Positions 47,811 to 58,049 of a DNA stretch of 64,000 bases are shown in pieces (position 1 is the first letter of the stretch; every line of letters starts with the position of its first letter). A model generated the notes under the pieces. It worked only from the letters and a program-made list of their open reading frames with translations. It searched no databases and was not told the origin of the DNA. Origin of the DNA: Ancylostoma caninum (Eukaryota; Nematoda; Chromadorea; Rhabditida; Ancylostomatidae); assembly GCA_037903475.1 (NCBI GenBank), contig JBAJFG010000344.1, forward strand, positions 744,001 to 808,000, in the 5' to 3' direction. The translations under genes were made by a program, and so were the position numbers.

Positions 47811-48915
47811 CTCAGACATTCGTGCGGGAGTCCCGCCTGACAAAATGATGTCTCCCGCTCGAGGGTGAGCGGGAGACAACTAAAAATCAGAGCTTTTGCC
47901 CCGCAACATCCCGATTTTGTCCCGCAAGCTCCGCGGGAGTCCCGATTTTGTCCCGAAAGTGATACCAGTATCACGGTGCGGGAGACCCGATTTTGTCCCG
48001 AAAGTGATACCAGTATCACGGTGCGGGAGACCCGATTTTGTCCCGAAATTAAAGCAGTTACTTGTTTGAACAGGTTTCCCATTGAACTACGACCTGGATA
48101 GCTGTTTAGGGCATATATTCTTCTCAATCCATGAGCTACAGTACGAGAGACATTTTATTGACTGAATGAAAATGTGTCAGTACAATATACATGCAAACAG
48201 TAATTGCATCGTAACAAACAACAACAAAAACACCACACGTGAGCAGGTGGCAGTAACACAACATTTACATGGAAAGAAAATCACGATTACACCTCCCGCG
48301 GATGATGCGCCGTACCCCTCACGCGTCGCGGATGCTTAGCTGGGCACTGTGGCTGGTAAATGATGCCTAGATTTTTCTTTTTGACTTCAGTTTTCGCGAC
48401 TATTTTCATAACGTGTGAGCATTCTTGACTAACAGTTCAAGTTAACGTAACACTACTTCAGTTCTGCGACTTTGGTTCGAGGAAGTTACCAACACTTACC
48501 CGAACTTGGTTTGGACTGCTCATCCTTGGGCTAAGATATGCAAAGATCTTGTGGTGCAAATTCGTGTGTGTGCTAAATATGTCGCCGCCACTATACATAG
48601 ATAACTAAGGTGGTCACCCACTTGATACTGGAGAAAGTTCAAAGAATGAACCTTACTACTGCACTTCTGACATGGCAAGTGTTATCTCACAAGATAGGTT
48701 GTTCCCTATTCCATTTCGCATCTTAGCTTCACGGTTGGTTCACTTTAGATAAGCGGTGATAAGTCTGCGATCTGGTGTGAGTTGCAATCCCGCAACATTA
48801 TCGGGATAATCCCGCAACAAAACCAAAATCATGTCTCCCGCCGGAGCTCCCGATTTTGTCCCGCAAATGATAAGAGCCCGTTTTGTCAGGCGGGACTCCC
48901 GCACGAATGTCTGAG
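47811..48915. mobile_element. CTCAGACA-ended TIR element 2 (1105 bp)
   Basis: The ends are 35-bp perfect inverted repeats starting CTCAGACATTCGTGCGGGAG. The target dinucleotide TG is duplicated (47809-47810 and 48916-48917). The subterminal regions are rich in CGATTTTGTCCCG and GCGGGAG words in both orientations, including a short tandem array (47946-48040). The middle (48130-48780) has no coding frame that I recognise. It shares its first nine terminal bases almost exactly with element 1 but is otherwise different. Confidence 0.9.
47946..48050 (+). repeat. 45-bp tandem repeat with GTGATACCAGTATCAC palindrome
   Basis: A 45-bp unit is present twice plus a partial third copy. Each full unit contains the inverted repeat GTGATAC-CA-GTATCAC (47959-47974 and 48004-48019) next to CGATTTTGTCCCGAAA. 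It lies in the left subterminal part of TIR element 2. Confidence 0.85.
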
Positions 48916-49401
48916 TGGAAAATTCCCTGCAAATGGATGCGTGCGCCTGATGCGCGACTGACGTACGCAATATAAATCACCCTTTTAGTGTAAATTTTCA
49001 CAATGACGAACGCATCTTATACAAATTGTCCTCCAGTTTAGTTTCCTTAGTGTTTACAGGTAAGTTTGCGAGCGATGGGAGTGGCCACTGAACTGTGATT
49101 GGTCAGCGCATGTCTCTTGTAATGACCAATTGAGTGTGAGCAGCATTTGACTACCATAATTTTGAAAATTAAGTGCTTCTTGACTATGCCTACTAATTTA
49201 CCTTCAGAATTACTAACCATCCACTTCTTGATTATCATTACATTCACAGAGAATGTGGGTAGTATTGTGTTCAGTAGGTGCTGTAAAATATGATTTATTT
49301 TGGTGCATTGTCACCGGAAATCAAATCGGCAGCAGCTGCTGACATTGTCGGTCTGTTTACTGTCAGAAGAACACAGTTATATGCCAGTTTTGATCATTTA
49401 T

Positions 49402-49805
49402 TTAAGCTGTCGCCGATAGCGGGAGGGTGACCGTCTGGACTTGGTCCGCTGGAATCGAAGGGAACGCTGCCTGCGGATCGGTGGCATCCGCCGGTGCCGG
49501 ACCATAGTGAATCACTGCTTTATCCTCTTTTGCAGGGCCAGCCTAGAAACACGCTATTATACACCATAGCAGACATGAGTGGGTATGCCACGCCCATCGG
49601 TTAAACTCACCAATCGTGTGACTTCAAGTGTTGCGTTGCCGGCGGGATCAATGAAACCGTAGACGGGATTCATACGGTACTCCGTGTTGTTTGTGCACTT
49701 CACCTTGAAGATCATCTTCACCTCACCAGGATTCGCCAATGTATGCGTGGATGTGCCGCCGGCCGCCGGTACTGTGCATGCTGGTGGGTCAATTGTTACG
49801 GACAT
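49402..49805 (-). CDS. sperm-specific MSP-domain protein (class P type), copy 1
   Basis: A small cytosolic protein with a single major-sperm-protein fold, of the nematode sperm-specific class P (SSP/MSD) group. Such proteins are expressed during spermatogenesis and thought to act with the MSP cytoskeleton. Two exons (49611-49805 and 49402-49542) give 111 aa. Seen: MSVTIDPPACTVPAAGG start, THTLANPGEVKMIFKVKC, TEYRMNPVYGFIDPAG, then GPAKEDKAVIHYGPAPADAT and PLSATA at the C terminus. The intron interrupts after residue 65, as in its partner at 51798. A TATA box and a GATA site lie upstream. C. elegans has several paralogues, so no gene name is given. Confidence 0.95.
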
Positions 49806-49842
49806 CTTTTGTAGTAATGAATACCACCCGACTTGAGTGGGT

Positions 49843-49888
49843 TTTTATATGGAGTGAGGTTCAAAATATTTACGATTCGTAGCTTATC
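49843..49888 (-). promoter_or_regulatory. GATA site and TATA box of MSP-domain gene 1
   Basis: TATAAAA at 49843-49849 starts 38 bases upstream of the ATG. GATAAG at 49883-49888 is about 34 bases further up. C. elegans msp and related sperm genes are known to use GATA-type sites close to the start (ELT-1 has been implicated), so this arrangement fits germ-line control. The assignment is by position only. Confidence 0.6.
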
Positions 49889-49950
49889 ACTTTCTAACAG
49901 TTATCACGGTTTTGTACGTAAACACGAGTGAAGTTCGATTTCTACTGAAA

Positions 49951-50145
49951 GGGTGGGTGCGACAATCGCGCGTCTGACGCACGCATTTATTGGCGGAAGA
50001 TCTCCCTAAAAGCGGTGATACAGAAGAAATGTGTGGATGCACAGACAACCAGAGTGCCACGTTGCATGTTCTGTAGAGCATGCTGCGATTCACGACCACT
50101 AGACTCTAACGCACGCGCGTCGCACGGATCCAGTGTAAATTGCCC
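49951..50145 (+). mobile_element. MITE family A, diverged copy
   Basis: The right end (CACGGATCCAGTGTAAATTG, then CCC, followed by TA) matches the family terminus. The left end and interior are degraded, though CGTCTGACGCACGCATTTAT is retained. Confidence 0.6.
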
Positions 50146-50285
50146 TATAAGAGGAAAAACAGGAAACGTATGGGCACATAGAGCAACAGATAAGTAAGTA
50201 GAGACAGATGACTTCAGTCGATCGAAACATCATTGAATTTATCCAAAATTACAGTGGCATTTCAAAAAGTATGCAGCACAACGAT

Positions 50286-50353
50286 ACTTTATTCACATGT
50301 TTCGGACGATTGAGGTTATACTTTATTCACATGTTTCGGACGATTGAGGTTAT
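50286..50353 (+). repeat. 34-bp perfect tandem duplication
   Basis: The unit starting ACTTTATTCACATGTTTCGG is present twice back to back with no differences, implying a recent duplication or slippage event. No gene model covers it. Confidence 0.95.
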
Positions 50354-50873
50354 GTTTATACTTCAATGCGAGGCGACCGTCGCAAACATGCAAACTATTC
50401 AAGAGCGGTAGGTCTCCGGTGGAAAAATATGCGAGCAGCGCTTGCGTTGTGGCAGTTGATGGTTATGGTTATCTCGGCTGTTCGACGTCGCGGATCCCCG
50501 TGGTGTGCAGTTTATACTATTTTCTTCAAGAAATAATATAGACGTTAGGCAAACTTACGCGATGCTAAGTGGGTCGACGCGATCGCTTCCTGTCTTGTCG
50601 CGCATTTTATATTTGTCGCTACGCGATGGACTATAAACACAGCCTACCGGTTCTGTCAACCATATTAACGTGCGTCACACTGTAGATCGCACCGATTGGA
50701 CAGGATAATGGATATGTTTGCCAATATGGATATTTTTGCCATTGGATATGTTTGCTAATTTCGCAGGTGGAGCAGAAAACTAACACATGTGTGGAGCTTT
50801 GTCCAAACGCTCCACGAAAATGCACGCTTGTATGACCATTTTCATCAGTTCTGCGATTTTCTTCAGGGAACTC

Positions 50874-51040
50874 CAGACGGCTGTGTGCAAGGGGCGGCAC
50901 CGAGGCGCGGCGTGGCAGTCGGGTTCTCTGCTGCTGGCGGAAGCAGACAACCAGAGCCCACATGCAATGCCCCCGTGTCTCTGCCCAAGAGAGCCGCACC
51001 GCAGTTCCGCCCCTTGCACACGGCCGTTTGGAGTTCCCTG
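50874..51040. mobile_element. TIR element (167 bp), intact copy
   Basis: The left end CAGGGAACTCCAGACGGCTG, then TGTGCAAGGGGCGG, is inverted at the right end with two differences, giving about 34-bp arms. The interior includes TCTGCTGCTGGCGGAAGCAG. A truncated relative lies at 52981-53118. Confidence 0.85.
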
Positions 51041-51249
51041 TATGTGCAGCGTACGAACCAGCGTGATGAAAACACCTGAGACCCAGATGTGCCATTGAAA
51101 TTACCTATGGTAAACGCGTTAAGATAAATAAATTTACCCCTACTCGGGCAACTATCCCGATGAGTAGTCATACCCAACGGTGGTAGATTACCCATTCTTC
51201 CATCTTAGCCCAGAATCCACGGATAACTCAGATATGGCATGCATACAAA

Positions 51250-51484
51250 GGGCAATTTATACTAGCTGCGTGCGTCAGCCGCGCATCAGTCGCACGCGTC
51301 CATTTGCAAAGGATTTTCCATGAAGACCAGTCATCCCGGCATGTACATCCTTGATGAAAAGAACGCGCGGCCGCCGCGAGGGCGTAAACGCGTACGTCTG
51401 GGCTGCGTCAGCGATGCGGCTAGCCCTATCCTTCATCATACGGACGCACGCGAGTCAAACGCACGCATTCACTATAAACTGCTC
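51250..51484 (+). mobile_element. MITE family A copy
   Basis: The left end is GGGCAATTTATACTAGCTGC. The interior ATTTTCCATGAAGACCAGTC and the CG-rich middle match the family. The right end is GCACGCATTCACTATAAACT, then GCTC. It is about 300 bp upstream of MSP-domain gene 2. Confidence 0.8.
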
Positions 51485-51642
51485 TTAAGAAGCATGCGTC
51501 CGCGTCATTTTGGCTATATGCAGCAATCCAGCATCCATGGTGCACTTGCTGCGTCGACCGGTTTTCACGAGAAATCCTTGACAAATGAATGCGTGCGTTT
51601 AACGCGCGACTGACGCTCGCATGCAAAATAAAATGCCCAGAT
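51485..51642 (-). mobile_element. MITE family A, partial reverse copy
   Basis: On the minus strand it retains the left half of the family (CATTTTATTTTGCATGCGAG, then the GCGTCAGTCGCG and CGTGAAAACCGGTC words). The rest is diverged. It directly abuts the forward copy at 51250-51484, so the pair forms a head-to-head arrangement. Confidence 0.6.
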
Positions 51643-51724
51643 TAGTGGAGCGTACTACATCACAGGTGTGAACACGCGTATGTAGGTTGATTCAGTTAAT
51701 TTCAGAGATAGTGAACTTCCATTT

Positions 51725-51760
51725 GATAACGGAATCAGTGAAGTTTCACCTGGTATAAAT
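51725..51760 (+). promoter_or_regulatory. GATA site and TATA box of MSP-domain gene 2
   Basis: GATAAC (51725-51730) and TATAAAT (51754-51760) precede the ATG at 51798. TATA-to-ATG spacing is 37-38 bases, matching gene 1, and GATA-to-TATA spacing is similar (24 against 33 bases between the motifs). Confidence 0.6.
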
Positions 51761-51797
51761 AGGAACGAAAAGGTGGGCAGAGCACATTCAACGAGTA

Positions 51798-52220
51798 ATG
51801 TCTCTCACGATCGACCCACCAGCCGCTTCATTACCAGCCGCCGGAGGCAAATCGGCTCACACACTGGCCAATCCCGGCGAGGCTAAAATTCTCTTCAAAG
51901 TGAAGTGCTCGAACAACAACGACTACCGAGTCAATCCTGTCTTTGGATTCGTCGATCCTGCCGGACAAGCTCCACTCGAGATCACTCGTACGGTGAGTCA
52001 GGACTCAGCTGATCCACTCAGCGATCCCACCGTGACTTCACCGTCAACTGTAAAATGTGACTCTAACTTGCGAATTTTTCAGGGCGGCGCCCCAAAAGAG
52101 GATAAGCTGGTGATCCAGTGGGGACCAGCGCCACCAGATGCGACAGATGCACAAGCAGCATTCCCCTCTGTTCCACCTGATCAGCTTCAGTCACTTACCG
52201 TACCACTTTCGGCCACGTAG
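51798..52220 (+). CDS. sperm-specific MSP-domain protein (class P type), copy 2
   Basis: This is the paralogue of the gene at 49402-49805. Two exons (51798-51992 and 52083-52220) give 110 aa with the MSP-domain signatures IDPPAASLPAAGGKSAHTLA, KILFKVKCSNNNDYRVNPVF, GFVDPAG, GAPKEDKLVIQWGPAPPDAT and a PLSAT end. The 90-base intron (GTGAGT...TTTTCAG) is a multiple of three and has no in-frame stop, so an unspliced message would encode 140 aa. The spliced form matches the family and the paralogue, so I prefer it. It is divergent from copy 1 and shares its promoter layout. Expression is expected in the male germ line. Confidence 0.95.
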   Translation: MSLTIDPPAASLPAAGGKSAHTLANPGEAKILFKVKCSNNNDYRVNPVFGFVDPAGQAPLEITRTVSQDSADPLSDPTVTSPSTVKCDSNLRIFQGGAPKEDKLVIQWGPAPPDATDAQAAFPSVPPDQLQSLTVPLSAT

Positions 52221-52372
52221 TTCGCCAAGTTGTTCATATATGTGTTGTCAGTCGGTGCACTGTGAAAAATGAACATTGGCCACTGACGTCAGCCACAGTG
52301 TTATTAGTGAAGATATTGTGATTTAACATGTGTTCAACTGTTTGTTTGAAGCGACATTGTCGTACACCTTTA

Positions 52373-52597
52373 GGGCAATTTATACTGCCTGCGTGCGTCA
52401 GTCGCGCATCAGTAGCACTCATCCATTTTCAAGGATTTTCAATGAAGACCGGTCAACGCGGTATGCACATTCTCAATGAAACGAACGCGCAAGGCTATAA
52501 ACGCGTGCGTTTGATCTGCGACTGCGATGCGACTGGACCCTATTCTTCACCATATAGACGCACGCGCGTCAGTCGTACGCATCCAGTATAAATTGCT
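52373..52597 (+). mobile_element. MITE family A, full-length copy, 225 bp
   Basis: Ends GGGCAATTTATACTGCCTGC at the left and GCATCCAGTATAAATTGC at the right, flanked by TA on both sides. The interior ATGAAGACCGGTCAACGCGG is typical of the family. It lies 150 bp downstream of MSP-domain gene 2. Confidence 0.88.
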
Positions 52598-52659
52598 ATT
52601 TTGAGGATGCACCATGCGTTCGACATCGTTTTAGAGTATCCTCAGACTTCGCCAGTTCA

Positions 52660-52860
52660 AAATGAATAAAAATGAACCGGCAATACAAGAGATAAGGATC
52701 GTGGAAATGATACGTATTGATTGCCACGTTATATCGCCGTGGATCGGTGCCAAACGAAGTTCATCGCCCGTACTCTCCAAGATGTGCCCAAAATGAACTG
52801 GTGATGTGAATGATGGCGATAGTGGAAACGATGCCTATCGATCGCCACGCCTCAGAGTGC
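52660..52860 (+). repeat. two diverged ~60 bp direct repeats
   Basis: AATGAACCGGCAATACAAGA... near 52672 and AATGAACTGGTGATGTGAAT... near 52793 are aligned copies. Both continue through GTGGAAA(T/C)GATRC(G/C)TAT(T/C)GAT(T/C)GCCACG. No coding role is seen. Confidence 0.65.
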
Positions 52861-52980
52861 ACGATTCCTTGCGAATTTTGGGGATATTCCTAGCAACGAA
52901 ATGAAAAGTTCAATCCGCCTAACAACTGGTCGTATCGTCAATTACGGGGTGAAATGAAATGTGGTCCACACATACGTACG

Positions 52981-53118
52981 AGGAACTCCAAACGGCCGTG
53001 TGCAAGGGGCGGGGCCGCGTCACGGCTCTCTTGTGCAGAGATGCGGAGGTTCTGCATATGGCTCTGGTTGTCTGCTTCTGACAGCAGCAGAGAAACGGAG
53101 TGCCACGCCGCGCCGCGG
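52981..53118 (-). mobile_element. truncated copy of the 50874-51040 TIR element
   Basis: It starts AGGAACTCCAAACGGCCGTG, then TGCAAGGGGCGG, and keeps the interior GGCTCTGGTTGTCTGCTTC. The opposite terminal repeat is missing. Confidence 0.75.
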
Positions 53119-53119
53119 T

Positions 53120-54080
53120 AAGTAAAAGACAACCAAATAGGTGAACGTGGTTCATCAAATGTTGATTCGCCTAAAAGTGCTGATTTGGCCATCAGAGAGA
53201 GAGAGAGCAATTTGCACCCATTAGGCCCATGGCATACTTCACAGCGACACCGTCGCGGTGAAGAAAATGAATGGAAATGAGGAGAACAAAATGTTACAAG
53301 TTCTCGTATCTTATCACACAGTTTGCGTGGAATACCGTGGTGGCATAGGAGCAATAATGGAAGGCTTGTGGTGGTGAGCGGTCGCTGCGACAGCGTCGCT
53401 GTGTAGTATGCCTCGGGCCTTATGCTTTGAATTCACGGTAATACTACCTGCTCAATAGGCTGAACACTTCATCTAGTCTATGCTAAGCCAGTGTTTCATC
53501 ATCCTAATCAGAGTTAGCAGTTTCTGCACTTCGCTGAGGTGCTGATTCAAAAGGTATACATAATGCTTTGTAAACGCTCTGTCGTTCAACCTGTTTTCCA
53601 GCATGTTGGAAATATGAGTTTGATCGGCAGAATTCGTAGACCGTATGGAAATTGAAATTACCCAAGGTAGACGTGTTAGCACCGTACAAGTTGACTCATT
53701 GCTGACACGGCTACACCACGTTCACCCTAGGTAAGTAACCTCAGCGATGCATCCGGGGCCAGATCACAGCGATGAAAGAGTGCAAGACGCGTTGAAAAAT
53801 AAGAGATGCTTGATAGAACCACTCGACACGAGAGTTTTGTTAAGTCTGGACGAAAAATCTCGTTAAAAATAGGGTTCCCGACATTATTATGGCCTTTTCC
53901 GTCTAATCTTATCAGCAGTTCGTGCAGATTCTGGTGATGTAAAAATCTAGGGAATCGCTTCTTAGATGCGCATGATATCAGAGGTACAAGAACGTCGGAA
54001 AATCCCACACATTTAAAAAAAATGCTAGAAAAAATGAGATTTCCGATAAACTCTATGCGGTCTCGTAGGCATAACTGACC
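53120..54080. other. gene-free stretch
   Basis: There is no supported exon or RNA gene. A short GA run is near 53197-53210. Open frames of up to 138 codons on the minus strand overlap the truncated TIR element and have no recognisable domain. Confidence 0.45.
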
Positions 54081-54082
54081 TA

Positions 54083-54255
54083 AAGTCCTTACGCGCGATC
54101 GGCGGAAAATTCTCGAGCGCGGCCAGCATGCGGCACGTGCGCGGCGCGGCCCTCTTGTGGCAGCGGTTCCCAGTCGTTCGTCAGATTCTTGGTCCAGGTG
54201 AGCGCCTCATGCTGGGCGCGCTCGAAAATTTTCCGCCGATTGTGCGTAAGGACTT
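54083..54255. mobile_element. MITE with ~48 bp terminal inverted repeats
   Basis: The left arm starts AAGTCCTTACGCGCGATCGG and the right arm ends CCGATTGTGCGTAAGGACTT. The arms pair through GCGGAAAATTCTCGAGCGCG to CCAGCATG with about five differences. The centre includes a CG-rich CGGCACGTGCGCGGCGCGGC segment. I see no target-site duplication. Confidence 0.88.
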
Positions 54256-54879
54256 CAACTGCGACTAGAGTCACACGCGATTAAAATGGATAATTGTGAT
54301 TGAACTTGAAAATTTCACGTGAGGAAAATACTAATGGCCAAATGACATGCTCTGAGCTGGCGAAAGCACATGAAATGGATAAATTTTTTTGAGCAGTAAC
54401 TAACAATGAAATTTCTTGAGCAGTTGGAAATTATGACCGTACGCTACAACTTGGGTAGCACTTTCGTGAAATGTTTTGGATGTGAACCACGACGAGTTTT
54501 GCAGAATGAAGGGCTCGCTTTGGAATCAACTGTGGGAACCACCTTGGTGGAAGTTCTCGCTCTAGGAATTTCACTGAGAGCCACGATTATTTGGTTTGAT
54601 TTCAACTATGTATTTATATTCCATAAATTCGAAACGAAAACGATAGATCAACAGATAAGCACAAGATAACCTGTGATTGTGCAACGCCCAGTGGGCGGGG
54701 CTAAGTGCAGCCTGCGGCACAGTCGCTAAACGAAGCAGCATTTGCCTTTTACTAGGAATTTTTGTGTCAGTAGTGGTCAGAGTTCGCTGACCGGAAACGT
54801 CGTCGTCATTATTTTCTTAGATTGGAAAAGGTGGAGTGCGACCGAATTTCTACGTGGCGAAAATCGCCCGAAGTCGCGG

Positions 54880-55293
54880 CGGATGATGGGTAATTATCGT
54901 TGACGTGATGCGCGCGCGCACGCCGAGTTGCGACGTGCGCGTCTGCGTTTGCGTACCGCCGCCGCAGCCGCCGCTACGGTGTGCAGCAATTCTTTATGAT
55001 TGTCGTCGTTGTGCGAAGGCCGTTTGCGATCTGAGAAGGTGAAAATCGGGTCAGCGGGTCGTCAAGTTCGAATTAGGACGCGCCGTCGCCGCCGCGGCCG
55101 ATCGCATCTCGCATCTCGGTGTGTCGCGAACTTCAACTGCGTGTCACTGTTGACCATTTCACTTTTACGTTCCACCTCGTTGTGTCCACTCGCGCTGACG
55201 GCCTGCGCGCGGACCTTTCACTCGCACTGACCGCTGCTCGGCTGCATCCTTGACTTCGAGAGAAGCTATTTCTATTCTGAGTCCACAATCGAG
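54880..55293 (+). promoter_or_regulatory. candidate CG-rich promoter and non-coding first exon
   Basis: This is a distinct CpG- and CGN-rich block (GCGCGCGCACG, repeated CCGCCGC words, CGCCGTCGCCGCCGCGGCCG) in otherwise AT-rich sequence. It ends in a consensus donor CGAG|GTGAGT at 55293/55294. No frame stays open across it, so it would be 5' UTR. It could be the first exon of a large plus-strand gene whose later exons lie beyond 64 kb, or simply CG-rich spacer. Transcript data would decide. Confidence 0.35.
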
Positions 55294-55299
55294 GTGAGT

Positions 55300-58040
55300 T
55301 TAGAGAGGCTTTGCTTCAAAGTGCCGCGTTCGCAGGAGCGTGGCCTAGCTACAAATCTGCATACTTCGTTGAATAACAAGGGAATTTACATAGGTCACAC
55401 TCCTGTTTCTCTAACGTATCTTCGAACTAGAGAAATTAGCAAAATTGAAGTCGTTATACACCGTTGGACCGTTATTTCTAACGAATGTTTCCTCGAGAGA
55501 GCGCAGACAGCTAGAGGACTTTTCTTTTCAGGACCATTCTTCCTCATTCCCAACAGTTCTTGTGGAAAGCGGTTAAATCATAAGAACATAATAGATTTTG
55601 CAGTTTTTTAGTGAAATACTTCGTTCTTCTACATTTCAAAACCGTAACGCGCCACCCACTGTAAATGATGGCTATTGATCGATCGCGCGCGCTCCGCGTA
55701 GCATTGTTGCTCTTAGTGCTTGAGTATAAATTACGCCAAATTATGGCTTTGCCAGAAATAAGCGTTTTGTGAAGTTTCCCATCTAAAAGGACAAGCTACT
55801 CGCTGCTTGTAGTGTGACCACGCCCACGACATGTGAGAACTAACCAACTCAGAAAACAAACAGAACGTCTTTAGCATTTGAGCTTTAGGAACTATGAGTC
55901 AGACAACTCGTCCATATTGTTTTTTTTTTAGTCAGGTTACTCAGCAATCTTGGAAAAACCGGTTTAACTGAATGTTATGTAAACTACCGTAACCGCTGAA
56001 GTAGGTGGTTTGCATAGTCACCAGAATGTTTAAAATACCGGGGTGACACTAAACTTTCCGCTGTTGAGAGGCAGTGTCAGCAAACCTAGGAATGTTAGGA
56101 AATCGGAAATCATGTAGCTGGGTTTGTGAGAGGGTCGGGAAGCAAAGGAGGTCTCATACAGGGATCTGGAGCAGAACCCTAGGAGAAATTTGGATTTTTT
56201 TTGTTTCTAAAGGAATTCCGTATAGAATTACGTATAACGGCTTGAAATGGCAAAAAAGCCTGTGAGACCTTTTCGATCTTTGAGATGCATCAAATAGAAT
56301 GACAAAGGAAATTCGACTATAATAGATATTCTACAGGGTTCAATACTGCGAAGGATTCATAGGAATTCCGTGAAGTCTACACTTCATGAATTCACCCCAA
56401 ATTCAAATAAAACCAGCGATAAATGGTCATAACCAGTGTTCAAAAAGACACTCGAATTTCATGGCAATGAGATAATAAGCGTTTGATACAATAAAGGGTG
56501 TAGGTCCTCCAGGAAGTTCGCGAGAAGATCTGAGCAGAACATTCATTTCTTGTACATTAATTACGGTCTGGTACCTCAGTGAGGGCCGGTGGTGTGACTT
56601 TGTCTGCAATTACGGCCTCATCACAATATCGGCCAACCAATATGATTTTTGCACTTTTTTGGTATGTATGTGGTGTGATTCCTTCCATTTTGATGTTTTC
56701 CTACGGGCATTCATTAAAATATATCCTTGCAGACGCAATCTGCGGCGTCCTCCCATCAATGGAACTAGTGCGGTCGCAACTGCAGAGAAAGTCACTTCAG
56801 CGGCCCTCTCTGAGCTAATAGACCACCATGGATACAATCTTCTTTTTGCAGATTTCCAGAAAAAGTTGTAGTGTCCGTCTAGGGCTTTCTCGCTGCAAGC
56901 TTCGACTCAGTCCAGAAGGCTGGACCTCGCAGAACTCCTTTCAATCCTTCCGCCACACTAAAGTCCGTGTTTGAAGTTCGCGCCGAGGCGCGCAACTGAA
57001 ACAGGAATAAACAGGCTAATACGGGTTGAGTGAGCGCACATTCGCATTCCCTGCTTCGTGTTATTTTTTGTGATTTCAAGCAGATTTCTAAACTATCATT
57101 TATCTTGTCTCTACTTTACTGTGTAGCTCAGTCGTCATATGCATGAGGAGTACATAGTTTACACAGGTTTTGCAACGTTGAGAGTGAAAAAGTGAAAAAT
57201 GTGGCATTAATTTTCCCGAATATTAAAAAAATCGTATTTGGGAAGAACACCACTATTCTTTCTAGTATAGAATCAGCCAAATACTAACTGGAAACTATTC
57301 ACACCCGTAGAATATTTCCAGGCGTCGAGGGTAGTCTTCATCTGCAGATACGTAGAAGACTTTTTCTGATGCTATGATAACTATCGAGTCCGACCCCTTT
57401 TTGCTTTTTGTTCCTCTTATTTTGTATGGGTTGTCCTTGAGATCGTCCCAAATCGTAACCTAGTAATCAATCTCAAATTTGCAGATAAAGAAATTGGATT
57501 CGGTCCGATGGTGGTGCGACACGGGTGATTTCGGGAGTCACCACCCTTTGTGCTTGGAGGTGGGGTCGGTTACGTGTTTATGTCCATTCTTTTCTATATT
57601 TCAAATACACTTCTGCGATATCCTTTTCGAAGCTTTGCGTATGGTCGCCTTCGAGAAAATGATTATTGATTCACAAGATTTGAGTTAGCGCGTTTTGCAG
57701 CGGTCCATGGTGTTCGAAATCAAGCACGATTTCTGACGAAAATTCAGAAATTGATGATTTCATAAGATTTGTCTCTGGTGAAAAGAAGAGCATTAGGGCC
57801 TTCCTTCTATTAACAGTCGCGCCTCTTACTTGTCAAAGTCGTTGACACTACGCCGACACCCGACTGCTGACCCAGCGGGTCGTAGCCGGTGTTTGTCTCG
57901 CCGTCTTCTTTGATTCGTCCGAGCGCGTATAGGGTTACATGAAAGACAAAACGATGATTTTTGTACAGCAATGGTCGGCGAGAGGCTTTGCGTGGGTTTG
58001 GACGGGGAGTTTGTTTATTATTTTTTTGTTGGTCTATGTC
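55300..58040. other. stretch without a recognised gene
   Basis: One exon-like segment exists at 56733-56871 (plus): the acceptor TATATCCTTGCAG is followed by 45 open codons ending in TAG, with the peptide ending YNLLFADFQKKL. I do not recognise it and find no convincing partner exon. The rest is AT-rich, with the TGGGCGGGGC-type motif near 54690 and CCACGCCCACG near 55811. Confidence 0.35.
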
Positions 58041-58049
58041 CTCTCTGTG

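Larger units (their letters stand above)
46792..48983 (-). mobile_element. MITE family A copy split by two later insertions
   Basis: The outer ends are GGGCAATTTATACCGGATGC at the left and a diverged GGGTGATTTATATTGCGTAC (reading inwards) at the right. Removing the two inner elements (46858-47706 and 47811-48915) and one copy of each 2-bp target duplication leaves 234 bp, matching intact copies such as 12394-12629, and restores the family order of words. This makes it a datable nested insertion. Confidence 0.9.

Noticed and set aside
47369..48127. 159- and 165-codon open frames on opposite strands
   Set aside because: They run across the junctions of TIR elements and the split MITE. Their composition follows the repeats and no domain is present.
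50631..51098. Overlapping open frames of 96-154 codons on both strands
   Set aside because: They are centred on the 50874-51040 inverted-repeat element, which opens frames symmetrically. No conserved motif is visible.
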